From Anoplopoma fimbria (Eukaryota; Chordata; Actinopteri; Perciformes; Anoplopomatidae): a stretch of DNA of 64,000 nt. The stretch lies in NCBI RefSeq assembly GCF_027596085.1, contig NC_072458.1:15599256-15663255 (forward strand), given 5' to 3'. Shown in pieces: positions 1-12,800 of the stretch. Within the stretch, counting starts at the first letter, position 1; every line of letters starts with the position of its first letter. The notes under the pieces were generated by a model, which ran no database searches, was not told the origin of the DNA, and saw only the letters and a program-made list of their open reading frames with translations. The translations under genes and the position numbers were made by a program.

Positions 1-750
1 CAAACCTTTCAAGTTTCTCGTGAATAATTAATCTGCCATTACTGTCAAATGACACTAAAGTGATGCAGTAGCACAGCACCATGATAACTCCACTTTCATT
101 AAAGCGTGTTGTAATGATTAACCAACTATAGAACGCTTCAGTTGTCTCTATTGATTCATGATGTGAAATGAAATAGGCTGTGTTGTAATGGAGAACTATG
201 AAGCATGCATTGTACAATGTCATGCAGTTCTATGAGGTCCACATGATTTACAGTAAACAGGGTAAAACATACCAAACCACGTTTGTGGTTATGTGGTCAG
301 TGCACTGTGAAAACAACTTCATGCTTTTGTCAGAGACTCTAGTCTATGAAATCATCATTCCACATAGAATAACACAACAGAGGCTTTTAGACCCAGACTT
401 ACCTAGAGCAGTCTCCATCTAGACCAGCTACTTTTAACACCTGCGGAGTACAGAGACAACATCAGATGCAGTTCCCGCTTCGCAGTGTGTACAGGGTTAG
501 TAAAATGCCTTCTCAGTGCACTGTGAAAGATCTTCATGGTATAATCAGAGACTCTAGTCTAGTGAATCATCAGAGTAGCATATTGTTCTCATAGCCTTTC
601 ATTTTGTGGCATCTATCCTTATCCTCACCATGGCTGCAGACCTCTCCTCACAGAAGGTAGGACCCAAGTCCTGTAACACCTAGCAGTCAGGAGAACCAAC
701 TGGTGATCCTCGGGGCAGATGCATCCATCTTCAGTCAGCCTGAAACAATT
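1..750. repeat. Direct repeat, copy 1 (~750 bp)
   Basis: This segment recurs almost unchanged at 2102-2853, in the same orientation and about 2100 bp downstream. Differences are scattered single bases and a few small indels (for example, the 3' limit gains four bases in copy 2). The similarity stops near 750, and the left limit may lie outside the window. No transposon ends or terminal repeats are visible at the boundaries, so a local segmental duplication is more likely than a mobile element. Confidence 0.85.
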
Positions 751-1475
751 ACAGTCATAGATTGTATTTCCCATCTGATTAGAGTAGTTCCAATTAAATA
801 TACATCTGTAGCAGTTTAAAGAAAAGCAAGAACACCGAAACACCTTTGGGAACATCAGATACTGTACTCAAAAGGTTACTTAATTGACACTATTTCTCAC
901 AGCTTTCCATGACAATATACATGGTTATTAGGAGGAGACTAGTGAGCTAAGAGTTTAGCGAACACATTTAAGTAAATTGAGTTCAGGAATGGTATAGGGT
1001 CATTGGTATTTATACAGTCTCGGCTAAAGCCCTGCGGTGGGTACTCCAACCCCAGCAGACACCAGAGTCTTTACATGCCATGAGGAAAGCAGTTCTGCAC
1101 AATGGCTTCCTCCCTTTGGGGTAAACAATCGATTTAAAAGCTTAACTTCTCATATTTATATCAGTACTAATACAAACATATTACAATATGCAAGTAGTTT
1201 GTCTGCGTTATGTCAGATTATATGCCACTTTAACGCTAATAAATGTATTGTAGCTTCTTAAATAGCTACCACAGTAAAGTAAGTAATTCACTAAAATAAG
1301 CGTTCAGTGAAAATCTGCTTTTGTGAAAACTGCAGCTGTTAACTTGGCATTATAACCACTCACTGTATTCATCCATCTCCAGGCTCGGTTCTACCGGTGA
1401 TCCTTCTTCATGGCAGTAAACTCAGTTCTCTTTTCAGAGAACGAAGAGCTCCATCTCGCGCTGCCACAGACGTAC

Positions 1476-1820
1476 CTGACAACATAGAAATTTCAGGATC
1501 AGTGTTTGGCTTCGACCAATTCTTCAACAAAAGCTCCATCCGTCTGAGTGTCTCAGTGCGCTGCGAGTAAACTTCAGTAAAGATCAGTAGAACCAAATAA
1601 CTGAATCATCATAGACCAAACTCAGACACAAAAGCTATGAGAGAAAAGCTCTAAGCCCCATTTGGATGGATTTTAGATGGCCTGGAGTACAGGCTCTAAC
1701 ATGTTTGCTGCTGCATTACCTGAAAAATGAATCCATCATTGGGTTGAATTTCCAGAGACGTTGGTGCTTGCAGCTGTTCCAACTGTCCGGTCGACTCCTT
1801 TCTGTCAGTGTGTGGATTGG
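1476..1820 (-). CDS. Two candidate exons of an unidentified minus-strand gene
   Basis: On the minus strand two open blocks carry good splice signals and compatible phase. The first, 1820-1720, follows a pyrimidine-rich acceptor ending in TTTTAG and ends at CAG|GTAATG; it reads as a Gln/Glu-rich stretch that includes QLEQLQAPTSLEIQPNDGF. The second, 1560-1476, follows CTCGCAG and ends at CAG|GTACGT; it includes RRMELLLKNWSKPNTD. The first exon ends in phase 0 and the second begins in phase 0, so they could be joined. I do not recognise the protein. A continuation into a small exon near 457-420 is possible, but there the reading frame soon stops. The position, divergent from sacm1l, would fit a gene sharing its upstream region. 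Chance open reading cannot be excluded. Confidence 0.35.
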
Positions 1821-2101
1821 CTAAAAGACAAGTTTATACATCAATACCACCACATGGCAGAACATGGACAAGTTCAGGGACCACAGCTTTGGATGTTTTA
1901 GCTCCTTTACTGCAGTCACACTTCACCTTTATCAACTAGTTTGTTTTGTTCTTTAAAAAAAACTGGTCCGTAAGGTTCTGGATAACTAGGCAAGTGTCAT
2001 TGTTATAAAAAGGTGGAAGCAGAAATCAGATATACAAGATAATTGCACTTATTTAACCTTTACTAAGGGCAAGTTAGAAAATGTTTGGTTATTGTGTGAG
2101 C

Positions 2102-2853
2102 CAAACCTTTCAAGTTTCTAGTGAATAATTAATCTGCCATTACTGTCAAATGACACTAAAGTGATGCAGTACCACAGCACCATGATAATTCCACTTTCAT
2201 TAAAGCGTGTTGTAATGATTAACCAACTATAGAACGCTTCAGTTGTCTCTATGGATTCATGAGGTAAATTAAATAGGCTGTGTTGTAATGGAGAACTATG
2301 AAGCATGCATTGTACAATGTCATGCAGTTCTATGAGGTCCACATGATTTACAGTAAACAGGGTAAAACATACCAAACCACGCTTGTGGTTATGTGGTCAG
2401 TGCACTGTGAAAACAACTTCATGCTTTTGTCAGAGACTCTAGTCTATGAAATCATCATTCCACATAGAATAACACAACAGAGGCTTTTAGACCCAGACTT
2501 ACCTAGAGCAGTCTCCATCTAGACCAGCTACTTTTAACACCTGCGGAGTACAGAGACAACGTCAGATGCAGTTCCCGCTTCGCAGTGTGTACAGGGTTAG
2601 TAAAATGCCTTCTCAGTGCACTGTGAAAGATCTTCATGGTATAATCAGAGACTCTAGTCTAGTGAATCATCAGAGTAGCATATTGTTCTCATAGCCTTTC
2701 ATTTTGTGGCATCTATCCTTATCCTCACCATGGCTGCAGACCTCTCCTCACGGAAGGTAGGACCAAAGTCCTGTAACACCTAGCAGTCAGGAGAACCAAC
2801 TGGTGATCCTCGGGGCAGATGCATCCATCTTCAGTCAGTTAGCCTGAAACAGC
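2102..2853. repeat. Direct repeat, copy 2 (~750 bp)
   Basis: Second copy of the segment at 1-750, in direct orientation. The two copies bracket the candidate minus-strand exons at 1476-1820. Splice-like signals inside the segment (for example, around 420-457 and 628-746 on the minus strand) therefore also occur twice, around 2520-2557 and 2728-2853. A short insertion near 2839 in this copy puts stops into all frames at the start of the second of these blocks. Confidence 0.85.
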
Positions 2854-3837
2854 ACGGGGGCTCATTTCGCTCATTCAGAACGAAGAGCTCAAAGGCCGAA
2901 GGCAGTTTCCCTCCTGCGCCACAGCGTGGCCTCCACGTCGTGCCATGTGCTCCGCGTGGTAGAAGTACAGCAGGAGCTGCTCTTTTTTCCCCTTTTCGCA
3001 AGGTCACCACGTAATAAGCTATAAACGTTAGGACACTCACTATGCAATACATTACCTCCCATTGTTTCTTTTCAGGCATTGAAATGTGCCATTGCTGCGG
3101 AGGACTGGCATTCACACCCTCCTGAGCTAAGAGCCGCCAGTGAGAGGCTGAACCAACGTCCGGTCAGGGCTCATATACTGTGGTCCTTCACAGCACCCGC
3201 GTGATTTTGGTGTCCTCAATAATGCCTGTTGGTGCAAATTATACAACAGTGTATGTACAAATACCATGGATTAAATCTACATATCAAGAAAGAGAAAGTA
3301 CAAAATATCTTAAATACACAATGACCATTAATGTATAATTACTATGGACATGTGTTTTTTCCCTCTTTTAGGCTACTTATAAAGTAAACTAATGTCTCAT
3401 TTGGAATTTTTTAAGATGTTAATCTAAGTGTTTGAGGACGATTTCATCGTCGAAAGGGAAGACATATAACAAAAACTAAAGCTATCTGTCTTTGACTATT
3501 ATTCAGAAATATGAACGATTTGAACAGTGGCTTGTGCATGATCTATTTGACAGGGTATTCAAGCTTAACTCTGAAGCAGGGCCATGCTATTCATTGGCTA
3601 GTTTTTTTATATTTAAAATCGTACCACATGCAAAGGCTGGGTAATTTATTGCACTGATTGAACTACAAGTCCCATCCATCGTTTCGCCTTGTGGATGCCA
3701 GGTTCTCTTGGGTTATACGGGAAGCAGCAGTTTGAGCACTACGCCCTCTGTGGGTTTTTACAGCTCGTACCTGGCAACACACGCAGAAGCCACTCTCACT
3801 GCTGCTGTCGTCTGACTGAGGTCAGGTAGACGGAGCG
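2854..3837. other. Upstream region of sacm1l, possible divergent first exon
   Basis: Non-repetitive stretch between the duplicated segment and sacm1l. A minus-strand open frame at 3115-2831 reads from Met through a hydrophobic run (VMYCIVSVLTFIAYYVV) and then a basic, GC-richer part. It ends just inside the duplicated segment. It might be a divergent first exon but matches nothing I know, and a splice donor (GGGAG|GTAATG) lies inside it, so its extent is uncertain. The remainder, 3120-3780, shows no coding structure or repeats I recognise. Confidence 0.3.
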
Positions 3838-3850
3838 AAGATGGCGACCG
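3838..3850 (+). promoter_or_regulatory. Start-codon context resembling a YY1 element
   Basis: The sacm1l start codon sits in AAGATGGCGAC. This gives both a strong Kozak context (purine at -3, G at +4) and a match to the AAGATGGCGGC type of downstream YY1 element found at the start of many TATA-less housekeeping genes. No TATA box was noticed close upstream. The regulatory reading is inference. Confidence 0.4.
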
Positions 3851-6800
3851 CCTACGAGAGATATAATTTGTAAGTACATATAAAATAATGAATCGTTCTA
3901 AATCGTTCCTTTCCACGTCTGGCGAAAGACAAACACGTGGCAAAGCTCACGAGTGAGGGAAAGCAGGAGCTGGCGTTCACAAGCAGCGCTAGGTTAGATG
4001 ACACAGCGGCTGAAGTTCGCCGACAGACACGGCTGGTAACGTTAGAACAGGAACCAGTCAGGTTTCACTCCGACACTCATGACAAGAAAACATGTTGGCA
4101 TCTGCCTGAAGGCTTGGCAGGAGCTGTGTACGGCTGACCAATGCCTCATGTCTATAATCGCCTAACGCACAAATGAAGGGGCTTATTTAGTGCGAACACG
4201 GTGGCACAAAGTTAGTTAACCTAGCTAGCAGCAGATGTTTGTTTAACATCTGGGTTTGTTGCTCATCTATACATCAGGATATTTTGACGGTTCCATTCTG
4301 GGGTGTCAATGTGACTGTTGTTTTATGACACGTTACGGTCTTTATTCACTCACATGACCATCACCTCAGTCAGCTGTCTGTAAACCGGACACTGTAATCT
4401 GGTGAAACTAAATGTTAGCTATCGCCAGCTAAGTTCTAACTTGTATACAAAGTTGACAGAGCTCTCTGTACTTTTCCAGCCACCCACCCCTGTTCAAACC
4501 ATACAGTCTATGGTTCAAACACGTCACCTCATCCATCTGGTCCGTGTCAGTGTTGGTTGGTAAATTAGGGTGGAGTAATCCTCAGCCACCCAGGACGTTT
4601 ATCCTGCATTCACAGTTCCATCAGATACATATGGTGAGTTTTTTAAGGCTCATTTCTAAACCCAATATAGGGTCAAATGAACGGGTTTTGCATTCCACGT
4701 GACACATCCTGGCATTGTGGAGTTATCACTGAAACAGTATTCAAACCATTTTGCAGGGAATCAATCGTACAGAAATGATCATTCTATCTTTGTATGAATA
4801 CATAAGATATGAAGATTAAATACAGGCTCATGACCTCAGCATTTACCTTCATCTTGGCTCTGACTCTGCTTGCTTTTCTTACCTCACTTTAAAAAGGGTC
4901 TTCAGTACAATAATGGCACTTTGGGACAATGATAACATGACGGTATAGCTTTTAAATCAATCATAAAAAGATCAGGGTAATCACTGTGATGGATAACTCA
5001 AGCAAGTTTCATATCTCTTAAATTTGTTGTAAAGCACACATGCAGTTGGGCGTGGTCCCTAAAGAGTAAGTGCCTCAGTGATACTACTAGTTGGTGTAGC
5101 TCAGGCATGTGAGGTGTGGTAGACCAACAATAGGGTCGTTGTGTCACCACAGCATTACACGTCACATTATTCTCCTGCAGGGACTTAAAGTTGGCTTACT
5201 CAAGTTGTCGCTTTGATCTCCTTGTCCATTTAAAGCTGCAGTTGGTAATTTTTTGGAAAATTACGTTTTGTCATATTTGCTCAAACTATCACTATATCCT
5301 GACCGATGAGTCTCAAAAATAGATATACTGTGTGTGCGTGTGTGCGTGCGTGTGTGTGTGTGTGTACACAGATGGGGAAAAAAGCTCCATAAGTGTGCTT
5401 CTCTTAAATTGTAATCTAGGCTCCTGTTCATCTGCAAACAAGGATCTTATTTGTTCTAATTGATGTGTTGGCCCTCCAGATGAAACGTGTCTTGGTTCAA
5501 TTGAATTCTTTGCTCGGGACCTTTGCTGCATGCCTCATTAAATTTGCTCTCCACAGACATTCAAACATGATTGGTTAACACTACACAGACTACAAACAGA
5601 AACCAGAACGCTTCTGATGCCAAAATCTTGTCTGTTTTTGAGGTTATAAATACGTAGTATGATATGACTCTGTTGTTGTACTGATGGAATCACTGCTGTG
5701 GAAATGTAAATTGTAGCCAATTTATAAAGACAAATTAAATTGGGAACAGAGAAAGAAAAAAAAAAAAGGGGGAATGTGTAACTATGAGGAAACGTACTTT
5801 TGAAACATGGCAGATTCCCAGTATGGATATTCTGGTACCCATATTCTGCATTACATTACATTACATTACAGTCATTTAGCAGACGCTTTTATCCAAAGCA
5901 TTCACAAGGGTATCCTCCTCTGTAAGACATTCCTGTCCTGACTAAGAGAAAGAGTCCCAAAACCTTTCCTGTAGCACATTCTGATGCTTGCTGAATAAAC
6001 ATGTTCATGCTGTAACTTTTCCCTGGATGATAAACTCAACTTTAAAACTAAAGTTAAACTCCCTTCTTCTCTGCCAGGCACACAACCCCAGAGAAGTTCT
6101 TCATCGAGGCCTGCGATGAGGGGGTCGATGCGGTGCTGGCGATCGACAGGGTCTCAAATGAGATGACCCTCACAGGTAGAAAGTCTGACGGTTCATTGAC
6201 AAAGAGGAAACGCTTTAAGCTAGATAGATTTGTGTGCTCAGAATGCATCAGAAATATCAAACAATGTAGCTTACAGCTAGCCATCAACTGCCATGTAAGT
6301 TGTACATGTTATAGCTTTATGAACGAAAAAGGTTAACACAATGTTAAAAGAGTTTTAGCCTGTATTTTGAAACACAGTATCTGTTTAAATGGACAGAGGA
6401 GAGTGTCATGTGAGAACCACTGGATGACATGGTGGGACACTCTGAGTCTTGGTAGTGTCAATACGCTTACTGATATGAAGCTTGATGGCAGATTTATCAA
6501 ATTCATTGAGCTCATTCAGCTCCTTTTTAATTCTTTGATTCACTGTGTAGCCTAAATACAGACACTCTTAAGGATCTTTAAGGACAAAAGTGTCCCACTT
6601 AAACCCATTAAAACCACAGTTTTGATCCCACTGCCATTCCAGTATAAAATCATGTTATATGATATTATGTCAGGCTGTCATTATATACCCCTGGCTTTGA
6701 AAATGAAGTTGTTACTATTTTCCACCAGAGCCCTTTTTCATGTTTGCCCTACTGGGCTGTGCTGTATTGTGGTGTGATGTTTGATGCATCAAAATCAATT

Positions 6801-9800
6801 CTGTAGCTAATTAATCATACTTACTAGCAGCAAAAATATAACAAAAAAACAAACCTGAGTAAACCCTGGCACAAATATCATCAATATACAGTGAGGAAAC
6901 ACCAGAAGTATATTTGAAATAAATAAAGCTCAGTTAAAAGGCCAGACAAAAAAGGCTAATCATTGAGGGTTTTTCCCGATAAAGACAACCTTGGAATTAT
7001 GTAACCGAAATGGCATTGAAAGGGTTACATTTTTGGAAATGAATGAATCTTTGGAAGTAACGATGAGGACTATTGTTAGACATATACCCATATATTGAGT
7101 TACATTTTTTAATAGAAAGTGAAATTATAAGTCCTTTTTATGAAGCATGTAACTTTTGAACCATTGTGATGCTTTCCCAGGTAAAAGAGACGTCCCCCCC
7201 TCAGCAGTCACCAGACCGATATGTGGCATCATGGGAACCGTTCGCCTGGTAGCAGGTACGTACCGTGGTGTTGTCAGTGCTTTGTTGGGCCTGTCTTTGA
7301 AGCCTGCACTGTAAAACATCTGTGACTGCCCACTTCCACACAGGGATGTACCTGATTGTCATCACCAGGAAGAGGAATGTGGGCAGCCTTCTGGGCCACG
7401 CTGTGTGGAAGGCTGTGGATTTTGACGTGATCTCTTATAAGAAGACTGTGCTGCATCTCTCAGAGATCCAGGTCAGCAAGACTCTTCTCTCAAAATCTTC
7501 CAAAGACAGTGATTCATTAGAAAATACTCTTAACAGTGTGCACTATAAAATGAGCTGCAGATTCAACCTTTACTAAATCCTGCTGCTGTTGTTTACTTAT
7601 TTCCATGCCGGCATTGTTTATGTACAACCCGAAGACATGTTATTTCAAAAACAACTTTCAATGTTCTAGCCCAATCAGAAGAGAAACACAACATATATTT
7701 GAACGGTTCCAAAGCTGTCTTAGTCACAGCTGGCCTGGCTGCCAGTTTCCCCTGCTTCTAGTCCAAACTCTCCCAGGACCAATCTCTGGACGGGACACAA
7801 TCAAATTAAACTCTTCTAACTCTGGGTGAGACCAGAGTATTTCACAAAATGTCGACATGTATTTCACTTTAAAGCCCCTGGCAGTGTGGTTCTAAATCTT
7901 AATATTTCTCGGCAGCATGAGATATTTCGGACTAAATAAGCAACAATGATATTTAATGAGTCTGATCTGCTTCATCTGGACTGGGTATTTTTGATCAGAT
8001 TTGATTGAGAGAAGAAAACAACCTCACAACTGTCATTACATTTTGATTGAGATGTTGCTTAATCATGACTGGTGCACTATTTATTTTTAGCTGAGCCCTG
8101 CATCTCTTTAAACTAGTAATGGGAGTACAGACATAAGTATAATACCCCCTAGGCATCCTTGGAAACACATGGAAAATAGGAAAAAAAAGTCAAATGTCCT
8201 GGAAAATGTTTTCAGCACCCTCCTGTTTTGCTTTAACAGAGAATAAACTGCTATGCTATCTATCAGAGGAACTCCCAAAATAGATGACATGGCCATCTGA
8301 AAGGGAAAAGTTACGCTCGGGGTCATAGTAACGTTCAAGTAAATGTTGACGGAGGAAAGTACTTTGGTTATGTTGAGGAAACGCTGTGAACTCTGGCCAA
8401 GTCAGGTCACATGGTAGCACATGCAGGTTGGATGACATTGCCTAATGCTGCTTTCTTCCCATCTTGTTTTAAACAGTTGAATAATGTTAAATTGGTTAGC
8501 ATGTTTGCTCAAGTTGATGAAGTTGACGTGCTTGCTAGCTTGTTTTGCAAATGTTCAAGGTTTGTGTTTTTAACTCTGACTAGTAGCAATGGTTTCAAAT
8601 GTGTTCTGTTGAGAGAGTTGGATCATATTGAATGGGAAGCTGGAGTCAAAACAATGAATGGGAGCCCAAAACACAGGCTAGATACTGGCTGACCATACTT
8701 CTTCTTCACTTTGCTAGCATTGTCCCTTCAAACGCAATGTCGCATTGATAAGGTGAAATAGACCATAACATGACATGAAATATCTAACATGGTGCAGTGA
8801 TCCTCATTAAAGACTTCAATTCATATAACAAGTAAAGGGGCTAAGGTATGGGGTGATATAGTCTACTGAGTCAGTCAGGAGTAGGAGGGAGTACATGAGA
8901 GGATGTATCTCTTGTTTCGATGTTAATGAGACTGTGACATGTATAGCGTCTCACTTGATGATATTTATGAAAGTAAGAATGAGGCAAATCCCATTTAATT
9001 GAGTACATGTTTAAGTTATTCAAACGATTCATTACCTATGAATTTTACAAATATATTGTTATTATTCTTTTTGAGACCATAACCCTATGTGGCATGAATT
9101 TGTACAATGAATTTGGCCTGTATGAACTCCGTTCTGTAAATTCGTTCTGTAAATTGATTCCATTTCTGAATAACTCCTAGAATGGATTTAGTAGTATGGA
9201 AGCAGATCAACAGAAAATTCTTTATAAATGTCTCCAACCGCGTCATTTCCTGCTTTCAGTAAATCATATCATATCGATAATATCTGCTCTGATGTATTCA
9301 ATGCTATCTGGGACAATCTTTGTCTTTTTTTTTTTTAATCATTACATTAATAACCACTAGCAGCCACAATGGAACTTAAAGTGTCAAATGATGTCCTCAT
9401 TATATTTTCTCATCATATCTGAATTTGGCTGCCCAATGAGGCCTATGATAATAGGGCCAGAGCACTGTTACTGGTACTGTTTGATATTGCAGTACACTAT
9501 CACACTCTGTTCTGTCGGGTGGATGGGAAATTCAGCCAACTTGAATGAGTGTCTCTCTGAGTGAGACCTCATGTTTCAGTATCAGTTACTCTTTACAGTC
9601 TGGACTCACACTGTGCTCTCTAATTTCAGTGTAGCAGCCAGTGCATTATTAATCTGCTGCTGCCTCTATTCTTGGTTTTCTAATTCAAAGAGCAGCCTTG
9701 GCTGAAGACTATGTGCTTCATGGTAAAACACTATGTGGAGTGTAGGACTCATAGTGGACTGCAGGTTGCAGTAGATTTTAGTAGCAAGTACAAACTAGTC

Positions 9801-12800
9801 TGTAAGTATAATGACTGGTAGAACAGGATGGCGTGAGTGAACAGTGGAAGGTGGAGGTGTAATGTCAGTCTTCACTCTCTGTGCTAACTGGCTTAGCAGA
9901 CACATCCTATTAGCCCAGCTAAGATGATTGAAAGTCAGCCCTGTAGGTTTCCTCTTCTAGAGACTGAATGGAATGATGGAAGAGCAGCAGCATAACCTGT
10001 CAAAAAGAGACCTGCCCTTCAATATGCCCCTTAGTTACTGTTGCTATGCCTGTCTAGCAGTTGACATGGATAATGAAGGCAGATTTACCATTCGAATTCA
10101 TGTCAAAACAATGGGACCTTGGTTTTAGACAGAGGTAACGAGGAGCACTTTCTCATTTCTAGTTGCCAATGGTCTTCTTTGTCAGTTAAACTGACGGAAC
10201 ATTTTGTCAGCTGTAATCAGCTAGTTAAGTCTCTGAGTTACTTTTTAGTCTTTCTAGCTGAATCGTTTTAAAACTCGAAATTTATGAAAAGGTCTTAAAT
10301 ATTCACATGACGGCTACATACATGAGGCCATGCTAAAAGGCTAAAGCTAACAGGTATTTCATTGCATTAAGCTATTTCCAAACCAACTTTCCTAATTCCA
10401 AATTTAAGTGAGATCAACATCAAAAGCAGGTAGTTAACTGCTTGTGTTTCTTTTGTTTCAAAGACATACATTTCTGTGATCTGAAAATCGTGTGGAGTTG
10501 TATTGTTTCTTCTGAAATTTCAGAATCCCGTGATTGACCCATAAAGTGTATGTCCATTAAACCCATTGAAAGATATAGGACAAAGCAAATTAATGAGTTT
10601 GTCATAGTTTCTCCATCTGCCTCATCGATGTTATCTTGTAAAACATTATCAGTGTGAGTTCACTGTCAGACAAAGGTGAAAGAAAGGAGCAGTGAGGAGT
10701 CGTTTATGAATACAAAATAATATTTGATCCTATCTCAAATGCTATACCTCTCACTCACGCTCAACATCTTTTCACTTCCTCACCACTACTTCCTGAAGTG
10801 TAGCATTGCTGACAAGATGATAAGATAAGATAAGATAAGATAATCCTTTATTAGTCCCGCAGCGGGGAAATTTGCAGGCTTACAGCAGCATAGAGTTAAA
10901 GTGCACACAAGAGACATAGTAAGAAAGACAAGATAAAAATAAAAATGAAAATAAAAAATAAAAATAAAAAAACAAGTATTATAAATAAGCAATAAAAACA
11001 GTAGAAAAACACAATAACTGAAATATAATATTTACAGACAGAAAAAAAAACAACTATATGCACCTTAAACAAATGAAGTACAACAAGGGAATATGAATAG
11101 GTGTATACTTTTGTTCTGGACTTGGTGTGTATTGTTCCTGTGTGCAACACATTAACGTTTTTTCATTACAATTTGGATCAAAACCTTGTGTGCCGCTGGT
11201 TTATGATAGTTATAACCTCATCTCTTTTCCTCTTACAGCCCCTTCAGAACACTGTAGAGTTTAGACCCTGCTAATGGTTAGGCTCCAACAAGGCGATACG
11301 GCCCAAAACTTATACCTCTGTATTTTTAGGCTGAATGGTGCCAACAGATTTTTATCTTGGTATTTTCTGTGAACTGGGCTAATTGTTCAACTGTTAGTCA
11401 AAGCCACATGGGACATGTCACAAGCACTTTCATTAAAACAGATCATATGACAGTGTTGAACTACATTTGTTGTGTTTTTTCATATACAAACTGATACCTA
11501 CACTGTGCGTTTACTACCAGTTGACAACTTGACTGCTCATTTCCTCTGTTCTCCGATCTCTAACTCCTCTTTGCTCTAAGTGCATCCACCTCTCTGTGTC
11601 TCTGCCACACAGCTACACCCACACGCTGCTCTTTAAACATATGCTTCACATCACCCCACAAACACAAGACTTGGCCATGTTTGAATCACATATACAGGGA
11701 AATATACATTTTATGGTTTAAGTGGATCAGCTGATATGCAGTTTTCTGCAAAGTGCATCGTCATGAGATTCCTGAATTCTTCTGTGGTCTTTTCTCCTCT
11801 AGTCTCAGGAGAATAAGACTTTCCTGTCCATGATCAACAATGTGCTGATGACAGACGGCTTCTACTTCTGCACTGACTACGACCTGACACACACTCTGCA
11901 GCGGCTGGCCAACACCAGCCCCGACTTCCAAGAGATGAGTCTGCTAGAGAGGGTGAGACATCCAATTATATGCCTCACAGAGGTTCACACTATTTTCTTA
12001 TGGTAAAAAAAACAACTGAAGTGGTCTGAAATAACCAAATAGACCCTGGATCAGAAGTGGCTTTCTGGTTATGCTCAGCTCATATCACATCTGACTTTGT
12101 GGCATGTCCTTTTGCACATTCTGGTAGAACAGAGGTATCACAAAACAGGGACCCACATATCAAGTTTAGCTCTACAGAGCGACTAGACCTCAAAACCACA
12201 GAAGGTTACTAGGGCTAAATCAGAGCCAGGGAATAGGTGATATATACAGCGGGTAAAATAAGTATTGAACACGTCACCATTTTTCTCAGTAAATATATTT
12301 CTAAAGGTGCTATTGACATGACATTTTTACCAGATGTCGGTAACAACCAGTGTAATCCATACATACAAAGAAAACCAAACAAATAAGTTCAGAAAATTAA
12401 GTTATGTGTAATAAAATGGAATGAAGAAAGGGAGGTGCAAAAAGGCATGGAAAGCCAAGACACCAGCTGAAATCTATCAGTAATTAGAAAGCAATCCTGC
12501 CCCTTGTCAGTGCAAATTAATATCAGCTGGTTCAGTCCCAACTGATGGCCTATAAAAAGGTGTCTCATTACCAAGGTGTCACACAAGAAACATCTCATGA
12601 TGGGTAAAAGCAAAGAGCTCTCTCAAGACTGTCGCAACCTTATTGTTGCAAAACATACTGATGGCATTGGTTACAGAAGGATTTCTAAACTTCTGAATGT
12701 TCCAATGAGCACTGTTGGGGCCATAATCTGGAAGTGGAAAGAACATCATTTCACCATAAACCAGCCACGACCAGGTGCTCCTCGCAAGATTTCTGACAGA

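Noticed and set aside
198..422. 74-codon + strand open frame, occurring twice (also at 2298-2522)
   Set aside because: Its repetition only reflects the duplicated 750-bp segment. No splice signals or family resemblance support it, and the better splice signals there are on the other strand.
625..855. Minus-strand block reading LTEDGCICPEDHQLVLL between good splice signals
   Set aside because: Its phase does not fit the neighbouring candidate exons (1476-1820), and the duplicated copy near 2740-2853 has stops in all frames, so I do not annotate it as an exon.
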